A stretch of DNA of 64,000 bases, taken from NCBI GenBank assembly GCA_022824865.1, contig JAJDZD010000022.1:162115-226114 (forward strand), read 5' to 3'. Origin of the DNA: Chloroflexota bacterium. Its GTDB lineage: Bacteria > Chloroflexota > UBA11872. Below the pieces are notes generated by a model. It did not search any database. It was not told the origin of the DNA and saw nothing but the letters and a program-made list of their open reading frames with translations. This document shows, piece by piece, positions 20,089 through 28,677 of the stretch (the first letter of the stretch is position 1; each line of letters begins with the position of its first letter). Made by a program: the position numbers and the translations under genes.

Positions 20089-21342
20089 ATGCGCGTAGAT
20101 CTGGCCTACGGCGACGGCGTACTGCCTGTTGACCTTGACGTGGACGCCGATGTCATTGAACCGCGTGACCCGCCTCGCGTCGCCAATCCGGATCAGGAGT
20201 TGCGCCAGGCCCTCCGGCGCCCTATCGCCAGCCCGCCGCTGGCCGCCCTGGTTCCGCCGGACAGTTCCATTGTCGTCGTGATCAGCGACAGCACCCGGCC
20301 GGCACCGAACCGGCTGATGCTGGAAGCGCTACTGGACGAGTTGGGCGCCAACACGGCCAGTCGCATGCACGTGCTGGTGGCCACCGGCCTGCATCGACCC
20401 ACCCGAGATGACGAACTCGACCGCATGCTCGGCCCTGACTTGCGCCGTCACCTGCGGATCACTAATCACGACGCTCATGAAGCAGCAAGTTTGCGGGAAA
20501 TTGGCCGGACCTCGTCGGGGCGTCCCGTGCTTATCAACCGGCGCTACCTCAACGCCAATGTTCGCATCACGCTGGGTCTTATCGAGCCGCACTTTTTTGC
20601 CGGTTTCAGCGGCGGGGCCAAGCTGATCCTGCCCGGTGTCGCAGGCGAAGCGAGCATCTTGCGCAACCACGATACCGAGATGATCGGTCACCCCAACGCT
20701 CGCTGGGGCACGCTGGCCGGCAATCCTATCCACCGCGAGCAGCGGGAAGCGGCACGCCTGGCGGGATGCGAGTTCAGTCTGAACGTGACGATCGCTGGAG
20801 ACGGCGCGATCACCGGCATCTTTGCCGGCGACCTGGAGGCCGCTCACGACGCCGGATGCAAGGCGGCGCTGCAAGCGGCGATGCAGCCGGTTGATGAGGC
20901 TTACGACGTCGTCGTCACCACCAACGGTGGCCACCCGCTGGATCTCAACCTCTACCAGGCCGTCAAGGGCATGGATGCCGCGGCGCAGATCGTGCGTCCC
21001 GGCGGACACATCGTTATGGCCGCCGAGTGCCGCGAAGGCGCTGGACACGGCGACTTCGTTCACATCCTCCGCGAGCACGAGACTCCAGGCTCGATGGTCA
21101 AGGCCATCCGGGACGCTCCGCGCGTGAGAGGCGACCAATGGCAGAACCAGATCTTCGGGCGAGTTCTTGACACCGCCACCGTGCATCTACGCGCCGACGG
21201 GCTAACTGACGACGAGGTCCGTGCCGCGCACTGCCTTCCTTGCCGTGACGTCGCGCAGCGAACGCGAGAGCTGGTTGGCGCCGCGGGCCGCGCCTGCGTG
21301 CTGCCGCGCGGCCCCTTCACGATCCCCTACATCGCTGCCTGA
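20089..21342 (+). CDS. LarA-family nickel-pincer racemase-like protein
   Basis: This 417-aa protein belongs to the lactate racemase LarA family (DUF2088), whose members use the nickel-pincer nucleotide to racemise or epimerise 2-hydroxy acids. The pincer lysine is Lys178 in FSGGAKLILPGVA. The catalytic and ligand histidines are His102 (ATGLHRP), His168 (IEPHFFAGF) and His194 (LRNHD). SDSTRPAPN near residue 67 is also typical. The cofactor genes larB, larC and larE are not in the window. Many paralogues act on substrates other than lactate, so the substrate is left open. Confidence 0.82.
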   Translation: MRVDLAYGDGVLPVDLDVDADVIEPRDPPRVANPDQELRQALRRPIASPPLAALVPPDSSIVVVISDSTRPAPNRLMLEALLDELGANTASRMHVLVATGLHRPTRDDELDRMLGPDLRRHLRITNHDAHEAASLREIGRTSSGRPVLINRRYLNANVRITLGLIEPHFFAGFSGGAKLILPGVAGEASILRNHDTEMIGHPNARWGTLAGNPIHREQREAARLAGCEFSLNVTIAGDGAITGIFAGDLEAAHDAGCKAALQAAMQPVDEAYDVVVTTNGGHPLDLNLYQAVKGMDAAAQIVRPGGHIVMAAECREGAGHGDFVHILREHETPGSMVKAIRDAPRVRGDQWQNQIFGRVLDTATVHLRADGLTDDEVRAAHCLPCRDVAQRTRELVGAAGRACVLPRGPFTIPYIAA

Positions 21343-21468
21343 CCCTCGACTTGACCAGAGCCGAGAGCGTGACAGCAGTTTTCGCCGTGCCCGCAGGCAG
21401 ACGCGGTACTGACAACCTCAGTAGACTCTCGATCACGGCGCGACGGCCGCGGCGGAGGGGGTGATCAC

Positions 21469-21681
21469 GTGGAGAGCACGTCACCGAACGGCGACCACCA
21501 GCACGAGCCCGTGTTCCAGGAGGTCTATCTGAGCAACGCCGTGGCCATTTCCGAAGAGACGACCCACGGCACGATCACGCTGGAACTCTTCGAGCGCGGC
21601 CTGGTTATGCACATGGAGAAAGAAGAGGGGCTGGAGCTGGCCCGCGCCTTTACGGCGCTGGCGCGATACCTGGAGGATTAG
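21469..21681 (+). CDS. Small acidic protein of unknown function
   Basis: This is a 70-residue gene starting at GTG. GGAGGGG at 21454-21460 lies eight bases upstream, which is strong support for translation. The product is acidic and probably a short beta-strand plus C-terminal helix fold: QEVYLSNAVAISEETTHGTI then LELFERGLVMHMEKEEGLEL and an ARAFTALARYL helix. No cysteines or signal peptide are present. I do not recognise the family. It ends two bases before the stop of the convergent amidohydrolase gene. Confidence 0.7.
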   Translation: MESTSPNGDHQHEPVFQEVYLSNAVAISEETTHGTITLELFERGLVMHMEKEEGLELARAFTALARYLED

Positions 21682-21683
21682 GT

Positions 21684-22913
21684 CTACGCGTCGGAGTCGC
21701 GGGTCATAGGCTGCGACGAAAGCTCGACCGGCAGTTCCTCAGAGGGCCCGAGGATTTCAGGATCCAGTCTCACTCCTGCACGGAATGTATGCGAGGCCCG
21801 CAACTCGCGGTCCCAGGTTCGATCCTCGCCTGTGCAATCCACCAGGGTGGTCGGACCCTCGTCCACGGCCAGCACCGCAATGTCGGCCTCGGCGCCCACG
21901 CGCAGCGTGCCGGCCTCAAGGCCCAGCTTTCTGGCCGGCGCAATCGTGCAGCGCGCCACTATGTCCTCCAGTGGCATCCCCAGCAGCCAGAACTTGGTCA
22001 TCACGTTGGGCAGGCTGAATGCAGGGCCGTGCACGCAGCCGCGGTGCAGGTCTGAACTGATGTAATCCGGCGGAAAGCCTGCGTCCAGCGCGACTCGCGC
22101 CGTGTGCCAGCCAAAGCTGCTCTTGCCATGCCCGATGTCGAACTCAATGCCCTGATCCCGCGCCGCGCGAACCGCCGGCAGCATTTGCCGTGCGCCCATG
22201 TCCACCAGCCCGCCGGCCAGCGGTGTGTAGCTGTGTGTGACGACGTCGCCGGGCCGGAGCCTCGACAGAATGTCCGGAATCGGTTCCGGCGTGTAGCCGA
22301 TATGGACCATCAGCCAGACTCCCGCCTGTCTCGCGGCTTCCACCGCGGCGTCAAGCGCGGCTCTGGCCTGGGCGCCTTCGCCAACGATGTTCGCCGAGTA
22401 CCGAATCTTCACCCCCGGCGCAATGTCTCGATTCTCATCGATTGCGCGCACGGTCCCGTCGATGTCCAGGTACCGCGGGTCGCGCAACTCCCCCAGGGTC
22501 GTGATCAGTCCGGCCGTGCAAATGTGCACGAGCGCTCGAATGCGCGTGCGGGCCGGCTCGATCACATAGCGGCGCATCCCCGCTAGCGTGATGGCCCCGG
22601 CGCTTCCTGTGTCGAGGAACGAGGTCGTCCCGCCGGCCGCGCCAATCTTGTCGGCCTCCAGACCCCAGATCGTGGCGCCCCAGTACACGTGGACGTGAAA
22701 GTCGACGAGGCCAGGCACGACATAGGCGCCGCGCGCGTCGACGATCTCGTCGGCGTCCCCGCGCAAGTCCGGGCTAACGGCCGCGATACGGCCACTCTTT
22801 ACCCCAACGTCGGCCTTATACGGCGGTCCCGCCTCCGGATCGATGACGGTTCCGCCACGGATCAGCAAGTCGAAGGTCGTGGGAGCAGCGTCCGATTCAT
22901 GCGTAGCGGTCAC
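21684..22913 (-). CDS. Amidohydrolase-superfamily metallohydrolase
   Basis: This 409-aa TIM-barrel metal-dependent hydrolase is related to dihydroorotase and D-aminoacylase/deacetylases. The N-terminal composite beta domain includes LLIRGGTVIDPEAG. The metal ligands are in LVDFHVHVYWG, the probable bridging lysine in GVKIRYSA, then MVHIGYTPEP and VTHSYTPLAGG, and the catalytic aspartate in ISSDLHRG. The C-terminal APARKLGLEAGTLRVGAEAD is the usual return to the beta domain. The substrate is unknown. It is convergent with the small gene at 21469 and divergent from groES. Confidence 0.82.
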   Translation of the reverse strand: MTATHESDAAPTTFDLLIRGGTVIDPEAGPPYKADVGVKSGRIAAVSPDLRGDADEIVDARGAYVVPGLVDFHVHVYWGATIWGLEADKIGAAGGTTSFLDTGSAGAITLAGMRRYVIEPARTRIRALVHICTAGLITTLGELRDPRYLDIDGTVRAIDENRDIAPGVKIRYSANIVGEGAQARAALDAAVEAARQAGVWLMVHIGYTPEPIPDILSRLRPGDVVTHSYTPLAGGLVDMGARQMLPAVRAARDQGIEFDIGHGKSSFGWHTARVALDAGFPPDYISSDLHRGCVHGPAFSLPNVMTKFWLLGMPLEDIVARCTIAPARKLGLEAGTLRVGAEADIAVLAVDEGPTTLVDCTGEDRTWDRELRASHTFRAGVRLDPEILGPSEELPVELSSQPMTRDSDA

Positions 22914-23144
22914 ACCAACACCCCGGGTACGGGTGACTGGAACGTATGCCGCATGCTACGCGAACCCTCTGCGACACGAGAGGCGGTAAGGTACCATCGG
23001 CCAGCCGGGCGTCCACGCCGCATGCGGCGCTGGCGACGGCATCGGCTATCATGTTCTGCTGCTGCCCCCTAATGACTCGGCAGCTACCACCTATCCTCGA
23101 CGCAGACGTTCAATCTGGCGTCGGACTGCCACGGAGGAGATTGC

Positions 23145-23447
23145 ATGGCCACGGTTGCGACCAAGGTCAAGCCGCTGGGCGACCGCGTGCTGATTCAGCC
23201 TGAAGACCGAGAAACCACCACCGCCAGCGGACTGGTGTTGCCCGACACGGCCAAGGAAAAGCCGCAGGAAGGCACCGTGCTGGCTGTTGGGTCCGGTCGT
23301 GTGAACGACGAGGGCACGACGATCCCGCTTGAAATCAAGGAAGGCGACAAGGTTCTCTACGCCAAGTACGCGGGAACCGAGTTGCGCCTGGACGATGAGG
23401 ATTACCTGATCGTCAGCGAGCGCGACGTCCTCGCCATCATCAGCTAG
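23145..23447 (+). CDS. groS: Co-chaperonin GroES
   Basis: This 100-aa heptameric lid of the GroEL chamber shows the family start [17 protein letters not shown]. The mobile loop region is [20 protein letters not shown], then VLAVGSGRV and the C-terminal [28 protein letters not shown] at 23133-23140 is a strong ribosome site. The 231-bp upstream gap contains no CIRCE element (TTAGCACTC-N9-GAGTGCTAA) that I can see, so HrcA control is not supported; I could not fix a promoter. Confidence 0.97.
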   Translation: MATVATKVKPLGDRVLIQPEDRETTTASGLVLPDTAKEKPQEGTVLAVGSGRVNDEGTTIPLEIKEGDKVLYAKYAGTELRLDDEDYLIVSERDVLAIIS

Positions 23448-23456
23448 CGAGCCGCC

Positions 23457-25142
23457 TTGCCCAATATTCCGGGCACGATCGGGGACAAGCTTCCCCCGCC
23501 CGAGAAGAAGGAAGTTCGCTTCGGTCACGAGGCCCGCGAGACCCTGCGTGCCGGCATCGATATCGTTGCCAACACCGTAGGGTCCACGCTCGGGCCTCGT
23601 GGCCGAAACGTGGCATTTGCGCGAACGCTACGCCCCCCGCAGATCACTAACGACGGCGTCACCGTCGCCAACGAGATCGAGCGGGTAAACAACGTGCTTC
23701 TCGATCTGGGCATCCAGATCATGAAGGAAGCGGCTTCCAAGACCAACTCGATGACGGAGGACGGGACCACCACCGCCACCGTCCTGGCGCAGGCCATCGT
23801 GCACCGGGGCCTCTACAACATCGCCGCGGGTGCCAACGCCATGCTTCTGCGCGAGGGCTTGTGGCGCGCCCAGGACGCCGCCATCGAGCGCCTGCGCGAC
23901 CTGGCCCGGCCGGTGGAAAGCGCCGAGGAGATTCGCCACGTCGCCACCATCTCGGGCGACGACATCGAACTCGGCCGAATCGTTGGCGAAATCATGAGCC
24001 GCGTTGGACGCGACGGCCTTGTCACCGTCGACTACCACCGCTGGGGCAAACGCCTTGAACCGCGCTACGTCGAGGGCATGCAAATCGACAAGGGCTGGAT
24101 TTCGCCCTACTTCGTCACCGATACCCACAAGATGCAGGGCTCGCTGGAAAATGCCAGGGTCCTGCTTACCGACCAGGATCTTGTTACCGCCGACCAGCTC
24201 ACCAGCATTCTCGATAAGGTCGCGTCCAGCGATAACCGCAACCTGCTTCTGGTTTCCAACATTCTCAGGCACGACGCCCTGACGTTTGTGCTCCAAAACA
24301 AGCTCCGCGGCAACTTGAACGTGGTTGCTATCCAATCACCCTCATTTGGCGACGAGATGCGCGAGCTCTTGGAAGACATGGCCGTGCTCACCGGCGCCAC
24401 CGTTGTTTCGGAGAGCCTGGGTATCCGCTGGCAGGATGTCCCGCTGGAGTGGCTGGGCTTCTGTAAGCGTGTCGTGGCCAACCGTGAAGCGACCATAGTC
24501 TTAGAGGGCGCGGGCCACGAGGCCGACATTCAGGACCGCCAAAACCAGTTGCGCGCGCAGCTGGAAGAAGAGACCAACCCGAACTTCGTGAAGAAACTCG
24601 AGCGCCGCATTGCCCGCCTTGGCGGAGCCGTGGGCATCGTGGCGGTCGGCGGCGTCACCGAGCAGGAAATCAACCATCTGAAGGACAAGGCCGACGATGC
24701 CGTTGGGGCCGTCAAAGTGGCCCTGCGCGAAGGTATTGTCCCAGGCGGCGGTACATCGCTGCTCCGCGCGCAGGCAGCGGCACAGGACGTTGCCGACGAA
24801 CTCACCGGAGATGCGGCGGTCGGCGCACGAATCCTGGTTGACGCCTTGGAGGCGCCGATGCGACGCATCGCCCGCAACTCGGGCGTAAATCCTTCCGTCA
24901 CAGTCAATCGTGTGCGCAAGCTACCCGACTGGCACGGGTGGGACGCTGTCGTGGGCGACTACACGGACCTCTATGAGCGGGGCATCATCGATCCGACCGC
25001 GATCGAAATTGCGGCCATCCGAGCCGCCGTGAGCGTCGGCATCATGACGCTGACAACCGAAGCCATCGTGTGCGAGAACCGGCCAATTCCGGTAGCCACC
25101 AAACCCGAGGAAGACTACATGGAGGGGGGCGGCATCTATTAG
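23457..25142 (+). CDS. groL: Chaperonin GroEL, sequence-divergent
   Basis: This 561-aa large chaperonin subunit pairs with the GroES encoded 9 bp upstream. The ATPase motifs are present: GSTLGPRGRNV, ITNDGVTVANEIE, EDGTTTATVLAQAIV with the catalytic Asp, and GIVPGGGTSLLRA. The aspartate that corresponds to Asp398 of E. coli GroEL lies in KADDAVGAV. The sequence is atypical: the usual EIELEDPFENMGAQ is replaced by EIERVNNVLLDLGIQ, the apical motif reads KGWISPYFVTDTHKM, and the Gly-Gly-Met tail is missing (it ends EEDYMEGGGIY). It starts at TTG. Confidence 0.93.
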   Translation: MPNIPGTIGDKLPPPEKKEVRFGHEARETLRAGIDIVANTVGSTLGPRGRNVAFARTLRPPQITNDGVTVANEIERVNNVLLDLGIQIMKEAASKTNSMTEDGTTTATVLAQAIVHRGLYNIAAGANAMLLREGLWRAQDAAIERLRDLARPVESAEEIRHVATISGDDIELGRIVGEIMSRVGRDGLVTVDYHRWGKRLEPRYVEGMQIDKGWISPYFVTDTHKMQGSLENARVLLTDQDLVTADQLTSILDKVASSDNRNLLLVSNILRHDALTFVLQNKLRGNLNVVAIQSPSFGDEMRELLEDMAVLTGATVVSESLGIRWQDVPLEWLGFCKRVVANREATIVLEGAGHEADIQDRQNQLRAQLEEETNPNFVKKLERRIARLGGAVGIVAVGGVTEQEINHLKDKADDAVGAVKVALREGIVPGGGTSLLRAQAAAQDVADELTGDAAVGARILVDALEAPMRRIARNSGVNPSVTVNRVRKLPDWHGWDAVVGDYTDLYERGIIDPTAIEIAAIRAAVSVGIMTLTTEAIVCENRPIPVATKPEEDYMEGGGIY

Positions 25143-25167
25143 CCGGCCCTCGCAGTCCGACGGCGCC

Positions 25168-26364
25168 GTGGCTGAATCCTTTGACTTTGAATGCTGCCTG
25201 AGCGACGAGGCTCGCCTGCGCGCCGCCCCGGGCACGATGGTTTCTGCCTCCGGCGCGCCTGAGGACATCGTCGCGGATCTGCTGGTCGGCCAGCCCGCCA
25301 ACGAGGCCCTGCCACTCGATCAGATGGTGGAGGCCGCCCGCAACGCCCTTCCCGAGAACTATCCCGCCCTCTTGTACGGCCGACGCAAGGGCAGCCTGGA
25401 ACTCGTCGATGTCGTGCGCGAAAAACTGCGAATCTTCGAGGGACTCGAGGTCGATCGCGACCAGATCATCATCACGAACGGTTCCGGGCAGGCCATCGAC
25501 ATGGTGCTGCGCACCTTCGTCAACCGCGATCAGATCATCGCGCTGGACCACGCCTCCTTCGGCGCCCTGTTTGTGCGGCGGGTCAGCGACCACGGCGCGC
25601 ATGTGCCCTGGGACACGCATGGACCCGAGCCGGACGCGCTGGACGAACTGTTCGCCACGCGGCAACCCGCCATCTACTACACGATTCCCACCTTCCAGAA
25701 TCCAATGGGGACCACGATCACGCGCGAGCGGCGCCTGGAGGTGCTGGAGATCTGCCACCGACACGCCGTGCCCGTGTTTGAGGACGACGCGTACTACGAG
25801 CTGCACTACGACGGCGAGCGCCCGCCTTCCATGTACGAGCTTGACGGTGGCACCGGCTTGGTGACACGCGCCGGCACGTTCTCCAAGATTCTCGGCGCGG
25901 GCATTCGTCTGGGCTGGATCCTCACCTCGCCCGCGCTGGCCGACCGCATCCTGCCGCTTAAGACCGATGGAGGCACCAGCCCGTTCGCGTCGGCCCTGGC
26001 CGCAGAGTTCATGCGCGAGCACATGGAAGAACAGATCGAGCGCCTGCAGGACATCTATCGCGAGCGGCGCGACATCATGCTCGACGCGCTGGAGCAACAG
26101 GTTGGCGACCTCGCGACCTGGATCCGACCAAACGGCGGATTCTTTTTCTGGCTGACGCTGCGTCGACCTGAACTCCTGGACGACGTGATGCAACGCTGCG
26201 ATCGCGCCGGGGTGTTGGTCCGCAGCGGCTCGGTGTTTCGTGTGGACGGCGACGGCCTGGGCGCTATTCGCCTAGCCTTCAGCCACGCCCCGCACGACCA
26301 GATTCGCACCGGCGTGCGGACTTTGGGCGAAGCGATCAGGGCTTCAATCGCGGCCAACCCATGA
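25168..26364 (+). CDS. PLP-dependent aminotransferase class I/II (LysN/2-aminoadipate type)
   Basis: This 398-aa fold-type I aminotransferase resembles the C-terminal half of MocR regulators and 2-aminoadipate/aromatic transaminases. Landmarks are YGRRKGSLELVDVVREKL, ITNGSGQAIDMV, YTIPTFQNPMGTT, VFEDDAYYELHY, and the PLP lysine Lys240 in RAGTFSKILGAGIRLGW. It starts at GTG 25 bp after groEL. Its stop overlaps the ATG of the next gene (ATGA), so it forms an operon with two Ldh-family dehydrogenases. That linkage suggests a pathway in which an amino acid is converted to a 2-oxo acid that is then reduced, but the substrate is unknown. Confidence 0.85.
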   Translation: MAESFDFECCLSDEARLRAAPGTMVSASGAPEDIVADLLVGQPANEALPLDQMVEAARNALPENYPALLYGRRKGSLELVDVVREKLRIFEGLEVDRDQIIITNGSGQAIDMVLRTFVNRDQIIALDHASFGALFVRRVSDHGAHVPWDTHGPEPDALDELFATRQPAIYYTIPTFQNPMGTTITRERRLEVLEICHRHAVPVFEDDAYYELHYDGERPPSMYELDGGTGLVTRAGTFSKILGAGIRLGWILTSPALADRILPLKTDGGTSPFASALAAEFMREHMEEQIERLQDIYRERRDIMLDALEQQVGDLATWIRPNGGFFFWLTLRRPELLDDVMQRCDRAGVLVRSGSVFRVDGDGLGAIRLAFSHAPHDQIRTGVRTLGEAIRASIAANP

Positions 26365-27425
26365 GCGCCGACTTCGCGCAGGCGGCGGTTGGCCAGCGCG
26401 TGCCGGTGGAAAGGATGCGCGCGTTTTCGACCAGCGTGATGCATGCCGCCGGTGTGCCGGACAACCGGGCCGCCCTGATCGCCGACGTGCTGGTGGAAGC
26501 CGACGCGCGTGGCGTGTTCTCCCACGGAGTTACACGAGTTACGCCCTATACGGCTGAAATCCGCTCGGGGCTCGTAAAACCCGACACTGAAGTCAAGACT
26601 CTCCAGGAGCGGCCGGCAACAGCTGCGCTCGACGCCGGCGGCGCGCCCGGTGCCGTCTCGGCGCAGATCGGCATGCAACGGGCCATTGACCTAGCGCACG
26701 ACGGCGCGGCTGGTATGGTCTGCGTGCACAATGGTCGTCACTTCGGACCGGCCGCGCACTGGGCGTTGCAGGCCGTCGAGGCCGGCTGCATCGCCTTTGT
26801 CACGAGTAGTGGCGGTGGCGCGTCCGGCGTGTTGGCGTTTGGCAGCCGCACGCCCGCCCTCACCAACGGGCCCATCGCTTGGGCGCTTCCCGCCGGCAGG
26901 AACTATCCGGTCGTTGCCGACATGGCCGTCGGTTTTTCGGCACTCGGGAAAGTCCGTGTAGCCGCAGCGACCGGACAGTCCATTCCCTCGGACGTTGGCG
27001 TGGACGCCGACGGCAACCCCACCACCGATCCGAACCAGCTCGTCTGGTTGAATCCCTTTGCCGGTCCCAAGGGTTTCGGGTTCGGCATCGTCATGGAAAC
27101 GCTCTCTGGAATCCTGGCCGGCGCTACGGCCGCCGTGAACCGGACACCCGACCACCTGGGAACCGTTGGCCAGGTCTTCGCGGCGATTCGAGTTGAGGCC
27201 TTCCGTCCGTTGGCCGAGTTCGTCGCGGATATGGACGAGACCATTGACGCCATCCATGCGTTGCAGCCTGCCGAAGGCTTCGATCGCGTGTTGGTTCCCG
27301 GCGAGCCGGAATGGCTCAAGCGCGCGGACGCATTCGAGCATGGGATCGGCTATCCCGCCGGGCTGCTCGATGCCGTGGCCGAAACCGGCCGCGCCTACGG
27401 CGTGGACCCGGAGTGGGACGCATGA
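26361..27425 (+). CDS. Ldh-family NAD(P)-dependent oxidoreductase, copy 1
   Basis: This 354-aa enzyme belongs to the malate/L-lactate dehydrogenase family (YlbC/ComC/AllD/Pyrroline-2-carboxylate reductase group), which has a fold unlike the classical LDH. Motifs are ADARGVFSHGVTRV with the catalytic histidine, VHNGRHFGPAAHWALQA, DMAVGFSALGKV, and GPKGFGFGIVMETLSG. Candidate reactions include 2-hydroxyacid, sulfolactate, ureidoglycolate or cyclic imino acid oxidoreduction. It overlaps both neighbours by four bases and is paralogous to the next gene, with which it shares the whole length. Confidence 0.88.
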   Translation: MSADFAQAAVGQRVPVERMRAFSTSVMHAAGVPDNRAALIADVLVEADARGVFSHGVTRVTPYTAEIRSGLVKPDTEVKTLQERPATAALDAGGAPGAVSAQIGMQRAIDLAHDGAAGMVCVHNGRHFGPAAHWALQAVEAGCIAFVTSSGGGASGVLAFGSRTPALTNGPIAWALPAGRNYPVVADMAVGFSALGKVRVAAATGQSIPSDVGVDADGNPTTDPNQLVWLNPFAGPKGFGFGIVMETLSGILAGATAAVNRTPDHLGTVGQVFAAIRVEAFRPLAEFVADMDETIDAIHALQPAEGFDRVLVPGEPEWLKRADAFEHGIGYPAGLLDAVAETGRAYGVDPEWDA

Positions 27426-28492
27426 GCGACCGGCTGCGCTACGACATCGGCCACGCGCGTATCCCGGCCGACACGATGCGCGCCTTCGGAACGAACGCAC
27501 TGATCGCGACCGGCGTGCCCCAGGACGACGCGGCCTCTGTCGTGGAGACGCTGGTTCACTGTGATCTGCGCGGCGTCTTTTCCCACGGGACACGGCTACT
27601 CGCCGCCTACACCGAAGCCCTGCAAGCCGGCGCGATCAACCCCACACCCGACATTCGCGTTAGTTGCTCCAACGGCGCCGCCCGCGTGGCCGGCGACCGC
27701 TCTCTCGGACAGCTCGGGGCCCGGGCCGGCATGCAGGCCGCCATCGACATCGCGCACGAGCGCGGCGTGGGTGTCGCGGTTGTGTCGGACACCGGCCACT
27801 TCGGCGCCGCGGCCTATTGGGCGCTGATGGCGGCCGACTCGGGGCTGATTGGACACGCCGCCAGCAACATGGCGGGTCCGTGCATGCTCGCGACCGGCAG
27901 CCGGCAGCCCGCCACCGGCAATACGCCGCTGGCCTGGGCCTTCCCCAGCCACGGACCCCATCCAGTCGTGCTCGACATGGCGTCCGGTGCGTATGCCCTG
28001 AACAAGCTGCACATGGTGGGGACCACCACCGGTACCCTGCCGGAGGGCGTGGCGACGGATCGTGACGGCAATCCAACCACCGACGCCTCCAAGCTCGCCT
28101 ACGTCCTGCCCGCCGGCGGGCCCAAGGGGTACGGGATCGGCCTGGTACACGACCTGATGGCCGGCGTGCTTTCAGGCGACGGCGCCACGCTTATCAAGGG
28201 CCCGCTCGACCCCGAGAATCGGGTGCCGTGGGGCAGCCTGTTCTTCCTGACGATCGACGTCGGCGCCTTCCTTCCGCTGGGTGCTTTCCGCACCGCCATG
28301 GACGAACAGAGTTCGGCTGTCAACGCGCTGCCGCCCGCGGCCGGCTTCGACAAGGTGCAAATGCCCGGCCAGCCCGAGTGGGAGCACTTCGAGGATCGAG
28401 TCGCCAACGGCATCGCCTATCCGTCAAGCGTCATCGAGCCGCTGTCCGGGATGGCTGATCGACTCGGATTGGACGCGCCCGCCGGCTTCTGA
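27422..28492 (+). CDS. Ldh-family NAD(P)-dependent oxidoreductase, copy 2
   Basis: This is the second tandem Ldh-family gene, 356 aa, starting at the ATG that overlaps the stop of copy 1 (ATGA); an open frame further upstream to 27311 is not needed. It keeps CDLRGVFSHGTRLL, VSDTGHFGAAAYWALMA, LDMASGAYALNKLHM and GPKGYGIGLVHDLMAGV. The two copies differ throughout, so the duplication is old and the substrates may differ, or the two may act as successive steps. It is the last gene of the aminotransferase operon. Confidence 0.88.
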   Translation: MSDRLRYDIGHARIPADTMRAFGTNALIATGVPQDDAASVVETLVHCDLRGVFSHGTRLLAAYTEALQAGAINPTPDIRVSCSNGAARVAGDRSLGQLGARAGMQAAIDIAHERGVGVAVVSDTGHFGAAAYWALMAADSGLIGHAASNMAGPCMLATGSRQPATGNTPLAWAFPSHGPHPVVLDMASGAYALNKLHMVGTTTGTLPEGVATDRDGNPTTDASKLAYVLPAGGPKGYGIGLVHDLMAGVLSGDGATLIKGPLDPENRVPWGSLFFLTIDVGAFLPLGAFRTAMDEQSSAVNALPPAAGFDKVQMPGQPEWEHFEDRVANGIAYPSSVIEPLSGMADRLGLDAPAGF

Positions 28493-28607
28493 CTGCGGCA
28501 CCGCATCCCGGCAGACGCCGACGCATCGCAACCGTCTCTTCCTACACCTGTCCGGCACCGGCCACCAGACTTGCGCGAATGGCACGCAGGATTACTGCAA
28601 CTAGTAC

Positions 28608-28636
28608 TTGACAAGATAAGACTCAACTATTATGAT
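28608..28636 (+). promoter_or_regulatory. Near-consensus promoter of hsp20
   Basis: TTGACA (28608-28613), a 17-base spacer and TATGAT (28631-28636) give eleven of twelve consensus bases for the housekeeping sigma factor, in an AT-rich island unlike the surrounding GC-rich DNA. The transcript would start near 28643, about 35 bases before the hsp20 ATG. No CIRCE or other heat-shock operator is obvious within it. Confidence 0.8.
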
Positions 28637-28677
28637 TCAAACGTCAGCAATTGAATGAGCTATATGGAGGCTCACAG

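Noticed and set aside
22914-23144. Possible CIRCE/HrcA operator before groES
   Set aside because: No TTAGCACTC-N9-GAGTGCTAA or close variant is visible in the 231-bp gap.
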